Assembly: GCA_963575745.1 (NCBI GenBank) | Contig: CAUYUJ010003658.1 | Coordinates: 62,001-126,000 of the forward strand | DNA: 64,000 bases | Source of the DNA: Prorocentrum cordatum | Taxonomy: Eukaryota; Sar; Dinophyceae; Prorocentrales; Prorocentraceae | Direction of reading: 5' to 3' | Part shown: in pieces, positions 11,881-21,977 of the stretch | Numbering within the stretch: the first letter of the stretch is position 1 | Layout: the number at the start of each line of letters is the position of its first letter | Made by a program: the position numbers and the translations under genes | The notes under the pieces: model-generated | Databases searched by the model: none | What the model was told of the DNA's origin: nothing | The model's input: only the letters and a program-made list of their open reading frames with translations

Positions 11881-12583
11881 GACACATGTCAAAACAGGCA
11901 GAAGGTAATTGGACAGAGCATACCTGAGTGAACCATAGCACAAAAGATTGCAGCCATCATAACGTCACACGACACACCATACCATAACACACCATATCAT
12001 ACCACAACATAGCACGACATGACATCTCATATTATACATCATGTAGCATAATTGACCGTAACGGAGTGCGCCTCACACGGGCATACCATGCCATAAACGA
12101 ATCTGTGGATTGACAACATGCTCGGGTATTGAATACTTGAATGGCAGCGCCAGGCACACAACATAAGCGTACGCACATAGCGTAACAAACATCGTTTGTT
12201 AGAGCAGCGCAGAATGAACATTCCAAAGCATAAACCATCATACCAGGTCACAATATGGCATATCGCCACATCGCATATCATACCATACCGCAGCGTAACA
12301 TAACGTAACCTAATACCTTGTCATATTGCATAAGATGACACAGTATACCACACCGCTGCGCGTCATCGCATATCACGACATGGCCACAAGGGGCATGCCG
12401 AACCTACAGCTATAACGGGGCACACCCAACACATATAGCAGACACCAATGGCGGACATTAATGACATGAGTCAAGAGCATCACCAGTAACATCAGCCACC
12501 GACATCAGTACACGGTACACACGAACACCTAGCATATGTCATTAGAGGCATCAGGAGCATGCATCAACACCATACACCACTGA
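11881..12583. other. CATACCATAACAC-rich spacer, no gene
   Basis: AT-rich DNA with many degenerate CATACCATA and TAACAT words. No protein is recognisable. Confidence 0.5.
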
Positions 12584-12624
12584 TCCGTAGCCATTTTGAC
12601 TCAAGTCGGCAATGTTGGTTCAAG
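12584..12624 (+). other. Relict dinoflagellate spliced leader(s)
   Basis: The 22 bases at 12584-12605 match the consensus DinoSL sequence (known as DCCGTAGCCATTTTGGCTCAAG in two halves: DCCGTAGCCATT and TTGGCTCAAG) except for A instead of G at position 17 of the leader. Directly behind, 12610-12624 (CAATGTTGGTTCAAG) matches the last 15 bases of the leader at 12 positions, suggesting a second, older relict in tandem. A still weaker third match, TTGTGATTCAA, lies near 12664. DinoSL is normally added to mRNA by trans-splicing, so a genomic copy just ahead of an open frame is the known mark of a cDNA that was reverse-transcribed and re-inserted. The strand and position fit the gene at 12674-13667. 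Confidence 0.85.
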
Positions 12625-12673
12625 TCAGCAGTATGGGCACGAAACATTGTATGTAAGTCAGCGTTGTGATTCA

Positions 12674-13667
12674 ATGGCGCCGTTGATATTGCTGCTGGGC
12701 GATAGCTTGCCAGACTGTCTGGCTGGCACCACTGCTGTCGGGACTGCCTGCCTCTGCTGGCTCCGGCGCAGCAAGAGGATACACCCACATGAGTCACAGG
12801 ACAACCTACGGGAGCTGGGGACACTAAAGGAATTACGAGAGCTCGTTTCCGGCAAGCAAGTATTGCACGTCAAAGGTTTCGGTGGCGGCTTCGGCAACGG
12901 AGCGCGCAGTGCCGACCAAGAAGCCAGTCAAGTTCGCCGCGCTGTCCAAGCCATCCGAAGTTTCGGCCCAGACTACTTGGTGGTCGACGGCGATCCTTGG
13001 GGCGACGGCTTCCAGCGTTACGTCAAGGCTTTCGCGGACGAGTGCCGGAGATCCCATCTGTCAGTGCCAGAGCTCGTCTGGGTGAAGGACATCAAGGGGG
13101 ACTCGCCCACCAGTGAAGAGCGCGCGAAGAAGCTCGGGAAGGCTTCAGAGTGGGCCAAGGAGACAGGTCTCAGGGTGGTGGTTTCGTGGCTGCCAGAATC
13201 CGCGATCGCTCGCCGCATGAATAGCTTGTTCGGCACGGGCTGCTCGGAAAAGCTGAAGGGGAAGAAATTCGACGTCAGGGGCGAAGTGCGGTTGTTGTCA
13301 GGTCAGCTGGAGTGGGTACGAGGAATGGCGGAGGCGAGCGATCCATCGCAGAGAGAAATTCTCAGGGCCATAGAAGCCGTGGAGAGCAGGGAAAGCAAGC
13401 AGTATTTCGAGAAGTGCAGCTTCGAGAATTCCGCCAAGGGCAATGCGATCTACGAGCATTTGAGGGGCGATGGGCACAAGACGGGCGCACATGGGGCCGT
13501 GAGCTTCGGGGGCGGCGAGAGCGTGCTGCTTGAGTTCGCAGCCCTCTTACCTGTTCCCTGGCTCTGGCTTCGGCAGGGAGCAGGCCGCGCTCTTGCCGTT
13601 CACGCGTGGCAGGGGCGATTCGGACCCGAAGCTGCCTGAACACGAGGGCAGCGCATTCAGAAGATGA
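12674..13667 (+). CDS. Intronless, retroposed gene; conserved-looking protein of unknown function
   Basis: The frame opens at 12596, but the first in-frame ATG is 12674, giving 321 residues to the stop at 13637-13639. I do not recognise the family. The N-terminus has a hydrophobic stretch (PLILLLGDSL through AVGTACLCW, about residues 3-29) followed by basic LRRSKR, possibly a membrane anchor or targeting segment. Then comes an alternating strand/helix pattern: QVLHVKGFGGGFGNGARS, PDYLVVDGDPWGDGFQ, ELVWVKDIKGD and LRVVVSWLPESAIARR. The glycine-rich and DGDPWGDG motifs suggest a Rossmann-like or hydrolase-like fold, but that is inference. From about 13569 another frame gives a plausible C-terminus (FGREQAALLPFTRGRG, ending EHEGSAFRR, stop 13665-13667), so a one-base frameshift or a short intron near 13545-13569 is likely. 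Relict spliced leaders lie 50-90 bases upstream, indicating origin from an mRNA. Confidence 0.6.
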
Positions 13668-13889
13668 AGAGGTGCCTTCGCGGAGGTGATGGGCGATAGG
13701 CATGTGAACTAAGACCATGACAAAGTCGGAGCGCACTGCGCGATGAGGCACGGGCCCATATTATTCGCGCCGCACATCAGGTGGTAGCGTCAGCCACTTG
13801 TTCAGGGTGTTCTCGGTGAGGTTTCAATGCTTCATGGCGCAATCGTGACGAACGCTTCTACAAAAAACCATGCACCACTAACCCTGTTT

Positions 13890-14035
13890 CTCGCCTCGCC
13901 TCCTCGACGAATCACGACGCCCTGCGTATCAGGCAGCCCCGAAGGGAAGGGTGTCGCGGCGTCACGCCGCCCAAGCGTCATTTTGCACGAGTAAGAAGGC
14001 ATGAAGGCCACATTAAGAGCGCGCAGCCATGGTTG
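13890..14035. repeat. Right member of the dispersed pair flanking the retroposed gene
   Basis: Same orientation and order as 11735-11880, including CCTCGACGAAT and GCGTCACGCCG. The gene at 12674-13667 lies between the two copies. Confidence 0.75.
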
Positions 14036-14985
14036 ACACACACATGCCATAACGAACATACTATGACAGATCATAACTATCATGCTACATCATAGTACAC
14101 TCTGTCTATCCTTGGGTACCAGAGAACTGGCACAAAGGGAACCTGATCCTGTTGAGTAGTATCAGAAATACTAGAGTTGGACACAACACAACTTAGCAGG
14201 ACAGAGTGCAATGGAGCATCGTATACCCCGTCGTAGCATAACGCAACGTGATTGGACCTTCTAAAGTCATGCAGAATCAAACGCTGCTGAATATAATGGA
14301 AAGAAAGCAGTAGCGACCGAGCGACGGCGTCTTATCAATCGCGACGCGTGCGCCGAGGCCAAGTTGGCCAGAGTTTCAAAGAGGAAGCGCAGCACCGACC
14401 GATCGAACGACGTATCAAACGTGACGGGCGTCACGGCGTAGCGCAGGCCTGTTGAGAATAGACAATGCAGTATTCCATCGCATAATTTGTATACGCGAGC
14501 AGTGCATAGTTGAACACTCTAGAATTCAGCAGCCACCGAATGCTGCTGCCCTGTCACACGCAATATGAGAGCTGACTGAGGCTGGTCACAGGAATAAGCC
14601 AGAAATGAGTATAATGCAGCTGCGGCCAGATAAACCGAATGTTTCGGTGGGTGTCGCTCGAAACAAACTGCATTAGTGTGTGTGTGCGTTTGTGGGGGTG
14701 CGGATTCAGTACCACATTGCATTATTCAGCAAGTTGGCGAGGCGCAACACATCGAAATATTTGAGAACACATGGCACGGGACGTGGTGCTGAGGAGGATT
14801 TTGAGGAGGATACGTGCTACGGTCGACACTTTCTAACAATGTATTGGTTGGTTTGGTGTCCCATTATGTTTTGGTTGGTTTTGTGTCCCATTCTGACAAT
14901 GGGCTGACACGTAACCATGCGACCCCACGGGTGTCGAAGGAGCGCGAGCGAATCAGTCAATTGCCAAACACGTGATTCATAATAG
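14036..14985. other. No recognised gene
   Basis: Moderately AT-rich DNA. A short internal duplication with GGTTGGTTTGGTGTCCCATT lies at about 14842-14905. No protein is recognisable. Confidence 0.4.
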
Positions 14986-15660
14986 TATTGACGAGGATGC
15001 GGAGGATGATGACGACAACGATCGTCCTGATGACAATGCCGATGACGATGGCGATGGCGATAATGATGATGATGGTGTTGATGAGGATGATGATGCTGAT
15101 GTTGATGAGGATGAGGATGGGGATGATGATGATGATGCTGATGATGATGATGATGATGCTGGTGCTGGGGCTGGTGATGAGGATGATGATGATGATGCTG
15201 TTGCTGATGACGATGTTAATGCTTGTGTTGGTGATGCTGTTTCTGGTGGTGGTGATGGTGATGAAGGTGATGGGGATGACGATTGTGATGGTTTTTACAA
15301 TGAAGATGATGATGCTGATGCTGACGATGATGATGCTGATGGTGATGATGATGATGATGACGGTGATGCGAATGCTGATGCTGATGATGGTGATGACATT
15401 GGCGACGGCGACGAGGATGACAAGGGTGATCATGACTATGATGACGAACATGGTGACCATGCTGGTGGTGTCGGTGATGATGTTGATGGTCATGGTGATG
15501 ATGATGGTGTTGGTGGTGGTAATGTTGATGTCGATACTGATGCTGATGCTGCTGATGTTGACGATAATGCGACGAAGATGATGGTGATGATGGTGAGGTG
15601 GAGAAGGAGGATGCAGATAGAAAAGAAAAGGATGATCATGATGATGCAGAGTGCGTGGAG
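14986..15660. repeat. GAT-type microsatellite, 0.6 kb
   Basis: Dense GATGATGCTGAT with GGT variants. It opens an Asp-rich frame that runs on to 15829, whose last part (15695-15829) is not repetitive and reads DIPILCVVGQVPSECPNIG and so on to a stop. That tail could be a small exon, but I cannot assign it. Confidence 0.85.
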
Positions 15661-16039
15661 GATCTGGATGGGGGCGGAGAAGAAGCAGGAAACTGATGAG
15701 GATATCCCGATCCTGTGTGTTGTCGGCCAGGTTCCATCAGAGTGCCCCAACATTGGCAGCTGGACTCTGACCACAGAGCAGTACGAGGCCCGCGCCGCTG
15801 CGCTGGAAGGGCAGCCGCAAGCCTGTTAATACAGCAGTCATCCTCCTTCCCCGTTCGGCTGCCGCCCTCCTCCCCCCTCCCTCTTCCCTTTCCTGCTTTC
15901 TCGTTCCTCTTTCCTTGCACTTGCTTTTTCCCAACCCTCCTTGTTGGGGTATTCGTTTTGAAAAGAGGGGTGTGGTCGCGTCTCTCCTTCTCCTCCTCCC
16001 CCGCCTCCCGCCTCCTCTCGCCTCCTGCCCTCTCTTCGC
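15661..16039. other. Repeat-free tail and pyrimidine-rich spacer
   Basis: Holds the non-repetitive end of the Asp-rich frame (to 15829) and a CT-rich stretch up to the 102-bp array. No gene is recognised. Confidence 0.4.
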
Positions 16040-17640
16040 CGTCGCTGGGAGGCCGCGATCTGCGAAACTGTCGCCACTTTCGAGGGCTGCCGGTGGGTCT
16101 TGCGGGGTGAGGCACCGCGCAGATCTGAAGTATATCTCGCCGTCCCTGGGTGGGTGCGATATTCGAAACTGTCGCCACTTTCGAGGGCTGCTGGTGGGTC
16201 CTGCGGAGTGAGGCGCCGCGCAGAGCTGAGGTAGACCTCGCCGTCCCTGGGGGGCTGCGATCTGCGAAACCGTCGTCACTTTCGAGAGCTGCTGGCGGGT
16301 CCTGCGGAGTGAGGCACCGCGCAGATCTGAGGTAGACCTCGCCGTCCCTAGGGGGCTGCGATCTAAGACACGGTCGCCACTTTCGAGTACTGCTGGTGGG
16401 TCCTGCGGAGTGAGGCGCCGCGCAGAGCTGAGGTAGACCTCGCCGTCCCTGGGGGGCTGCGAGCTGCGAAACTGTCGCCACTTTCGAGGGCTGCTGGTAG
16501 GTCCTGCAGAGTGAGGCACCGCGCAGATCGGAGGTAGACCTCGCCGTCCCTGATGGGCTGCGATCTGCGAAACCGTCGCCACTTTCGAGGGCTGCTGGTG
16601 GGTCCAGCGGAGTGAGGCACCGCGCAGATGGGAGGTAGATCTCGCCGTCCCTATGGGGGCTGCGATCTGCGAAGCTGTTGCCACTTTCGGAAGCTGCTGG
16701 TGGGTCCTGCGGAGTGAGGCACCGCGCACATCTGAGGTAGACCTCGCCGTCCCTGGGGGGCTGCGACCGTGCCTGGGGGGCTGCGATCTACGAAACGGTC
16801 GCAACTTTCGAGGGCTGCTGGTGGGCCCTGCGGAGTGAGGCACCGCGCAGATCTGAGGTAGACTTCGCCGTCCCTGGTGGGCTGCGATCTGCGAACCGAT
16901 CGCCACTTCCGAGGGCTGCTGGTGGGTCCTGCGGAGTGAGGCACCGCGCAGATCTGAGCGGGACCTCGCCGTGCCTAGGGGGCTGCGATCTGCGAAACGG
17001 TCGCCACTTTCGAGGGCTGCTGGTGGGTCCAGCGGAGTGAGGCACTGCGCAGGTCTGAGCGGGACCTCGCCGTGCCTGGGGGGCTGCGATCTGCGAAACG
17101 GTCGCCACTTTCGAGGGCTGCTTGTGGGGCCAGCATAGCGATCTGCGGAACTGTAGCCACTTTCGAAGGCTGCTGGCGGGTCCTGCGGAGTGAGGCACCG
17201 CGCAGATCTGAGCGGGACCTCGCCGTCCCTGGGGGGCTGCGATCTGCGAAACCGTCCTGCGGAGCGAGGCATCGCGCAGATCTGAGCGGGACCTTGCCGT
17301 CCCTGAGTGGCTGCGATCTGCGAAGCTGTCGCCACTTTCGAGGGCTGCTGGCGGGTCCTGCGGAGTGAGGCACCGCGCAGATCTGAGCGGGACCTCGCCG
17401 TGCCTGGGGGGCTGCGATCTGCGAAACGGTCGCCACTTTCGAGGGCTGCTGGTGGGTCCAGCGGAGTGAGGCACCGCGCAGATCTGAGCGGGACCTCGCC
17501 GTGCCTGGGGGGGTGCGATCTGCGAAACCGTCGCAACTTTCGAAGGCTGGTGGCGGGTCCTGCGGAGTGAGGCACCGCGCAGACCTGAGCGAGACATCGC
17601 AATCCTTGGAGGGCTGCGAGCCTCACGAATGCCGCTCGCA
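16040..17640. repeat. 102-bp satellite array, about 15 copies
   Basis: Units contain GGCTGCGATCTGCGAAAC, GTCGCCACTTTCGAGGGC and GAGGCACCGCGCAGATCTGA. Spacing is mostly 98-104 bp. One unit is split around 16770-16790 and another is shortened near 17240. Because 102 is a multiple of three, very long frames stay open on the minus strand (up to about 640 codons). They repeat with the array, so I do not regard them as genes. Confidence 0.95.
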
Positions 17641-18744
17641 GAAGTATATGCGCCCATGTCACGTCATCACCTCCGTATAACGTCTCCCAAGCTACTCATG
17701 CCCCGCATTCCGCAGGGGTTGGGTACGTCGCCAGGGTAAGTAATTTCTACTCCTGGCGTCTTGCTCACGTCTGTCTCCATCATCGTTTCTCATTCGTCCT
17801 TCCCTCGTTCTTCGCCCTTCCTCTTCCCTCGGTCATGCTCAAGCGCCCTGGCTCGAGGTCTCCCGGCACCATTTCTCTGGGCCGCACCAGGTCTGCGGTG
17901 CTCGCTGGAATGACCCTTAAAGCCAACGCGGCGATCCGCCTTCACGAGCCCCACCACGTGTTTCCCAGTTGTGCCAGAAGCCATGCCACCCGCCGTGTCG
18001 CCCGGCCGCGGTGGCCGGGTCGGGTGGGCCGGGCGGGAGGAGGACGCAGGGGGGGAGGAGGGACGGGAGAAAGAGGGGCAGGAGGGAGGGAGGGAGGGAG
18101 GGAGGAGAGGGAGGAGGCGGAGGGGATTGCACGAAGTGCTAACGGGAACGGATCTTTGCTGCATGTACTGCCTTACCAGGTCCCGCCGTGCCCCTCGCGC
18201 AAGATCGTCGCCGGGCCGACGACATCCAGGGTTCCTCTCCGTGGGGTTCGTGGCGGCGCCTTTCCTCGTGGGAAGGTGGATCGTCATAAAGCATGCCAGA
18301 AACCCCTGGGGGACCCATGGGCTTTGACACCGCAGTTTGTGAACGAAGCTCGTCACTCGCTTCCTCGTCCTCCTGCCTCTTCTTCCTCTCTTTTTTTCTT
18401 CCCGTCTCCCTCCCGGCATCCTCTCTCATTCCCGTGCTCTCCTTCATCCCCTACAGACTTCTACAGACGTCTCTCTCCTCCCGGTCACAGCCCCCTTGCA
18501 TGTTTTGTCCTTCCTCCTTTTCCTCCTGTTCCTCCTCCTCTTCCTCCTCCTACTCCTCATCCTCCAGCTCCTCCTCATCCTCCCCCCCTTCCCGCTCCCT
18601 TGCAGCTCCCTTTCTTTTCCGTAGTTTCCATTGTTGCGAAATGGGGTTCCAAGGTGGCCTCGGAGACCCAGTTGCCCCGAAGAGAGAGATGCAATCAGTT
18701 GCCCAGCGCGCACGATGTGTTTATTTGAGGGGCAGCACGGTTTG
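17641..18744. other. No recognised gene; GGA and CTCC tracts
   Basis: 18030-18120 is purine-rich and 18360-18610 pyrimidine-rich. A GGTAAGT donor-like sequence stands at about 17734. The open frames on both strands are long but low in complexity and not recognisable. Confidence 0.4.
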
Positions 18745-18850
18745 AGTGAGGTCTGTGTCGCTATGCGACGGAACCGTAGGTGGAGCTCCTTCTGGGTCCC
18801 GATCCTTTTGAGGGGTGTGCCGAGATGGGTGGGGGGCCGTAGGTGGAGCT
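18745..18850. repeat. Solitary diverged unit related to the 89-bp satellite
   Basis: GGTGGAGCTCCTTCTGGGTC followed by GAGGGGTGTGCCGAGATGGG has the order of the 5.5-8.7 kb units, about 10 kb away from them. Confidence 0.6.
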
Positions 18851-19039
18851 TCCTGAGGGCGATCCGCGGGGAGTCGCTATTCAGATGTAGATGCCCACGA
18901 TCGCGCAGGTGTTCCCACGTGGTGATTGTGCTGGGACGGCGTGCATGCCCATCCGATGATTATGTTGACGCTGGCCTTGCCTTGGCTAGAACATAACCGC
19001 TGGCGAAGTGCGCGTGATGTCTTAGCAGATGTGTCTATT

Positions 19040-19160
19040 TGTATGTATATATATATATATATATACACGCCATCATATCATCTTATACGATATCAGGTTA
19101 TATTATAAAGTTTCCCGGGTCTACTTTTATGTCATATTTTGCTACATTAAAGCAATTTAT
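19040..19160. repeat. AT-rich island 1
   Basis: A (TA)n run at about 19045-19064, then TATCATATTATA-like sequence. It contrasts sharply with the GC-rich surroundings. Confidence 0.8.
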
Positions 19161-19164
19161 CCAT

Positions 19165-19275
19165 AAGGGCTTCGCCCCCTGCCGCCGGCCCCCTCTCTCG
19201 AAGTCATGAGGCTTTGGCGCTGTCGCGCAGCAGTATCGGAACTTCATGCGAGGCCGATTCGCAATCGGCAAAACC
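19165..19275. repeat. Dispersed repeat on the downstream edge of AT-rich island 1
   Basis: GGCTTCGCCCCCTGCCGCCG, then GGCGCTGTCGCGCA and GGAACTTCATGCG. The same order is found at 43061-43205, also directly behind an AT-rich island. Confidence 0.65.
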
Positions 19276-19409
19276 AACTGATCACAAGAGGGGTTACCAC
19301 ACAGGGCGATTGGTAAGACGTGTATGGTTTACGAGCTTGGTTACCACACCTTGGGATCAAAGGGCCGAGGGAGTACTCGCAGTTTGGGTTACCATTGCGA
19401 TGGATGTCC

Positions 19410-20149
19410 GTGAGGGGTGGCACCGAATTTCAGAAATGTGGCAAATCCCCTGTGTTTTTGGACCCTGACCCCGCGGATCTGCGTGAGGGGTGGCACCGAA
19501 TTTCAGAAATGTGGCAAATCCCATGTGTTTTTGGACCCTGACCCCGCGGATCTGCGTGAGGGGTGGCACCGAATTTCAGAAATGTAGCAAATCCAATGTG
19601 TTTTTGTACCCTGACCCCGCGGATCTGCGTGAGGGGTGGCACCGAATTTCAGAAATGTGGCAAATCCCTTGTGTTTTTGGACCCTGACCCCGCGGATCTG
19701 CGTGAGGGGTGGCACCGAATTTCAGAAATGTAGCAAATCCCATGTGTTTTTGTACCCTGACCCCGCGGATCTGCGTGAGGGGTGGCACCGAATTTCAGAA
19801 ATGTGGCAAATCCCATGTGTTTTTGGACCCTGACCCCGCGGATCTGCGTGAGGGGTGGCACCCAATTTCAGAAATGTAGCAAATCCAATGTGTTTTTGGA
19901 CCCTGACCCCGCGGATCTGCGTGAGGGGTGGCACCCAATTTCAGAAATGCGGCAAATCCCTTGTGTTTTTGTACCCTGACCCCGCGGATCTGCGTGAGGG
20001 GTGGCACCCAATTTCAGAAATGTGACAAATCCCTTGTGTTTTTGTACCCTGACCCCGCGGATCTGTGTGAGGGGTTGCACCGAATTTCAGATATGTGGCA
20101 AATCTCTGTGTTTTTGTACCTTGACCCCGCGGATCTGCGTGAGGGGTGT
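19410..20149. repeat. 73-bp satellite array, 10 copies plus a partial one
   Basis: Units start at 19410, 19483, 19556 and so on with GTGAGGGGTGGCACCGAATT and contain CAGAAATGTGGCAAATCCC and ACCCTGACCCCGCGGATCTG. Copies are nearly identical, and the last full one has a one-base deletion. There are no variable spacers. Frames of 65-70 codons recur every 146 bp on both strands and are artefacts. Confidence 0.97.
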
Positions 20150-20339
20150 AGATTTCGAGCCCCCCCAGCAATTCAGACAACGCGCCCAGGGGGTGCTAAA
20201 AAATCTTGTTTGGGCCTCCCCCACCCTCGCGCGGCCAATCAACTAGTTACAGCAACCAGCAAGTAGCAGAACTGTAACACTGGAAACTACAAGCTACAAC
20301 TGGTACTGGAAACTGCGAACCCGCGCCTACAGCCTGGTG
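20150..20339. other. Unassigned spacer
   Basis: GC-rich leader into the second AT-rich island. Includes GGTGGCCCCACAAGGGGGCC, a short inverted repeat, at about 20337-20356. Confidence 0.4.
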
Positions 20340-20890
20340 GCCCCACAAGGGGGCCGGCGGATATGACAGTATATTTAAGTACATTGTCGTACGATATGGT
20401 ATATCTCAGATTATTGTATACACGATGATTATTTTTAGTATCGTTCTTATCAGTATATATTAGATTGCACTTTACGGCATTCAATTGCAATATAACATAT
20501 CATACCCGATGATATTATGTCATGGTATGTCGTGGTATCGCATATGGTGTTCTATTATATTATTGTACATCATAATATATCATAGTATGCGATATGGTAG
20601 TCTATTTCGTTAATACAGTATCTATTTGATGTATGCCAATATGCCATCGTATCTTATATGATAGTAGAACTCTTTTTTGTATTACGCTATTCTACATGAT
20701 ATTCGGTTTTCGAGTAGTGCAGTATGTTGTTATTAATATCACATGACATGACACAATGAACTACGATGCCATGTTTTTATCGTACATTATGATTTTATAT
20801 GATATCGTATTGTATCATACTATATTGTGTTCTATCATATGGAAGTCTATTCTATGATCGTGTGTATATATATATATACACACATCTGAC
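20340..20890. repeat. AT-rich island 2 with TATGATAT-type words
   Basis: About 550 bases of degenerate TATCATA/ATATGGTA words, closing with a (TA)n hairpin, GTGTATATATATATATACAC, at about 20863-20882. No gene. Confidence 0.8.
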
Positions 20891-21540
20891 GATTCCCTCG
20901 GAAGATCTGAGTGTCTGCCTGCTGTCCTCACCTCGCCGCTGGTGGCCCATCCTGCCGTGCTTGGCGCGCGCGCCGCCCTCGCGGCCTGGCCCCGCAGGCG
21001 CTGGCGACACGCACGTACGGCGAGGCCTACCTTGCTGCGGAGGCTCCGGCGCCACGCTCCGTTCCCGGGGTTCCGTCGTCCTGTGTGTCAAGGTCCACCG
21101 CCTCGAGTGGCCCACGAGGATCAGTTCCCCAGGTCGTAGATGTGTGCAGATTTCTGCCTCGCAGTGGAGGGCGCATTCCCATTCGATCGATCCGATTCCG
21201 TTTCGAGTTCGCCGGGCTCGATCCGAGTCGATTTCGATTCTCCAGCGGTCTGGTGGGACCTGGTGATTGTATGCCGTTGTCGTGAATCCTGGCGCAGCCG
21301 ATCCGATTTGAATTCGATTCCATGTCGATGCGGCCCGATCCGCCGCACATTCCCATTCGATTTCATTTTGGGCTTCGATGCGATCTGATCCTGCCCTGGG
21401 CTCTGGGGCTCCCGGCTCGGCGGCGGAGCGGCGGTGGAGTTTTGGCTCCTTGCGCTTTGCAGAGGAAGCGGCTCAAGGTATGGCCTCAGGTGGGGACATG
21501 TTGATGATGATGATGGTGGTGATGATGATGATACTGATGA
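20891..21540. other. No recognised gene; left flank of the retroelement
   Basis: 21180-21380 is rich in CGATTCC/GATCCGA words, as at 11210-11290. A GAT tract at 21501-21540 (ending ACTGATGA) forms the insertion flank of the element that starts at 21541. Confidence 0.5.
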
Positions 21541-21617
21541 TGTGTGTATTCAGTACGGGAAGCAGGCACTGTAGTTGAGCATCGCCGTATGGCCACTGCC
21601 ACGTTGGCTCAAGCTCT
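21541..21617 (+). repeat. Split repeat A1 (left end)
   Basis: 77 bases starting TGTGTGTATTCAGTACGG. Identical to A2 (27733-27809) except G/T at 21606/27798. Its last 15 bases, CCACGTTGGCTCAAG, resemble the end of DinoSL (13 of 15). Confidence 0.95.
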
Positions 21618-21644
21618 GAGTCAGGGCGCCCTCCCATTCTGGTG

Positions 21645-21977
21645 ATGCAAGCCGCCCTTCGCCAGCTTGTCGGGCGGATCGCAGAGGGGGCCTCGACTGG
21701 CCTCGTCGTGTGGGCTGGGCGGCCGACTTGCCCCGCGTGTGAGTGCTCGCCAGTCCTGAAGTGTCCGCCACTGACTTGCACGACTGGCGACGTGGCCCAC
21801 ATCTCGCCGGTGACGCCGCTCACGGTTGCGGTCCTCTGCGCTGGCGTCGCCTTGCTGTCCTTCTTCACGGGCCGGCTGACGCGCTGGGGAGCTAAGGGCG
21901 GGCGGTACGCCGACGACCTGGACACCACTGCTCGGGCCCAGGTGGCTCAGTACAAAGCCAAGGCTCTGGCGCAATGA
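21645..21977 (+). CDS. Small Cys-rich membrane protein, first ORF of the retroelement
   Basis: 110 residues from the ATG at 21645 (a GTG lies one codon earlier). A cysteine cluster (CPACECSPVLKCP) is followed by one hydrophobic segment (LTVAVLCAGVALLSFF, about residues 57-74) and a basic, polar tail. The stop TGA overlaps the ATG of the next ORF (ATGA at 21974-21977), suggesting coupled translation. I recall similar short ORFs with CPxC clusters ahead of this element class in dinoflagellates, but the role is unknown. It is one of the few intact parts of the element. Confidence 0.5.
   Translation: MQAALRQLVGRIAEGASTGLVVWAGRPTCPACECSPVLKCPPLTCTTGDVAHISPVTPLTVAVLCAGVALLSFFTGRLTRWGAKGGRYADDLDTTARAQVAQYKAKALAQ

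Noticed and set aside
14972-15690. Acidic protein encoded by GAT repeats (also at 8690, 28060, 37400)
   Set aside because: Poly-Asp, poly-Met and poly-His frames arise from GAT microsatellites in all phases and are not conserved with each other.
15737-17662. Open frame of about 640 codons on the minus strand, plus others of similar length
   Set aside because: It runs through the 102-bp satellite. The period is a multiple of three, so the frame stays open by repetition, and its product is only the repeated unit.
17835-18728. 297-codon plus-strand frame
   Set aside because: Composition follows GGA and CTCC tracts, the opposite strand is equally open, and no motif is recognisable.
19410-20149. 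CRISPR-like regular array
   Set aside because: The 73-bp units are contiguous and nearly identical, with no variable spacers, in a eukaryotic context. It is a satellite.
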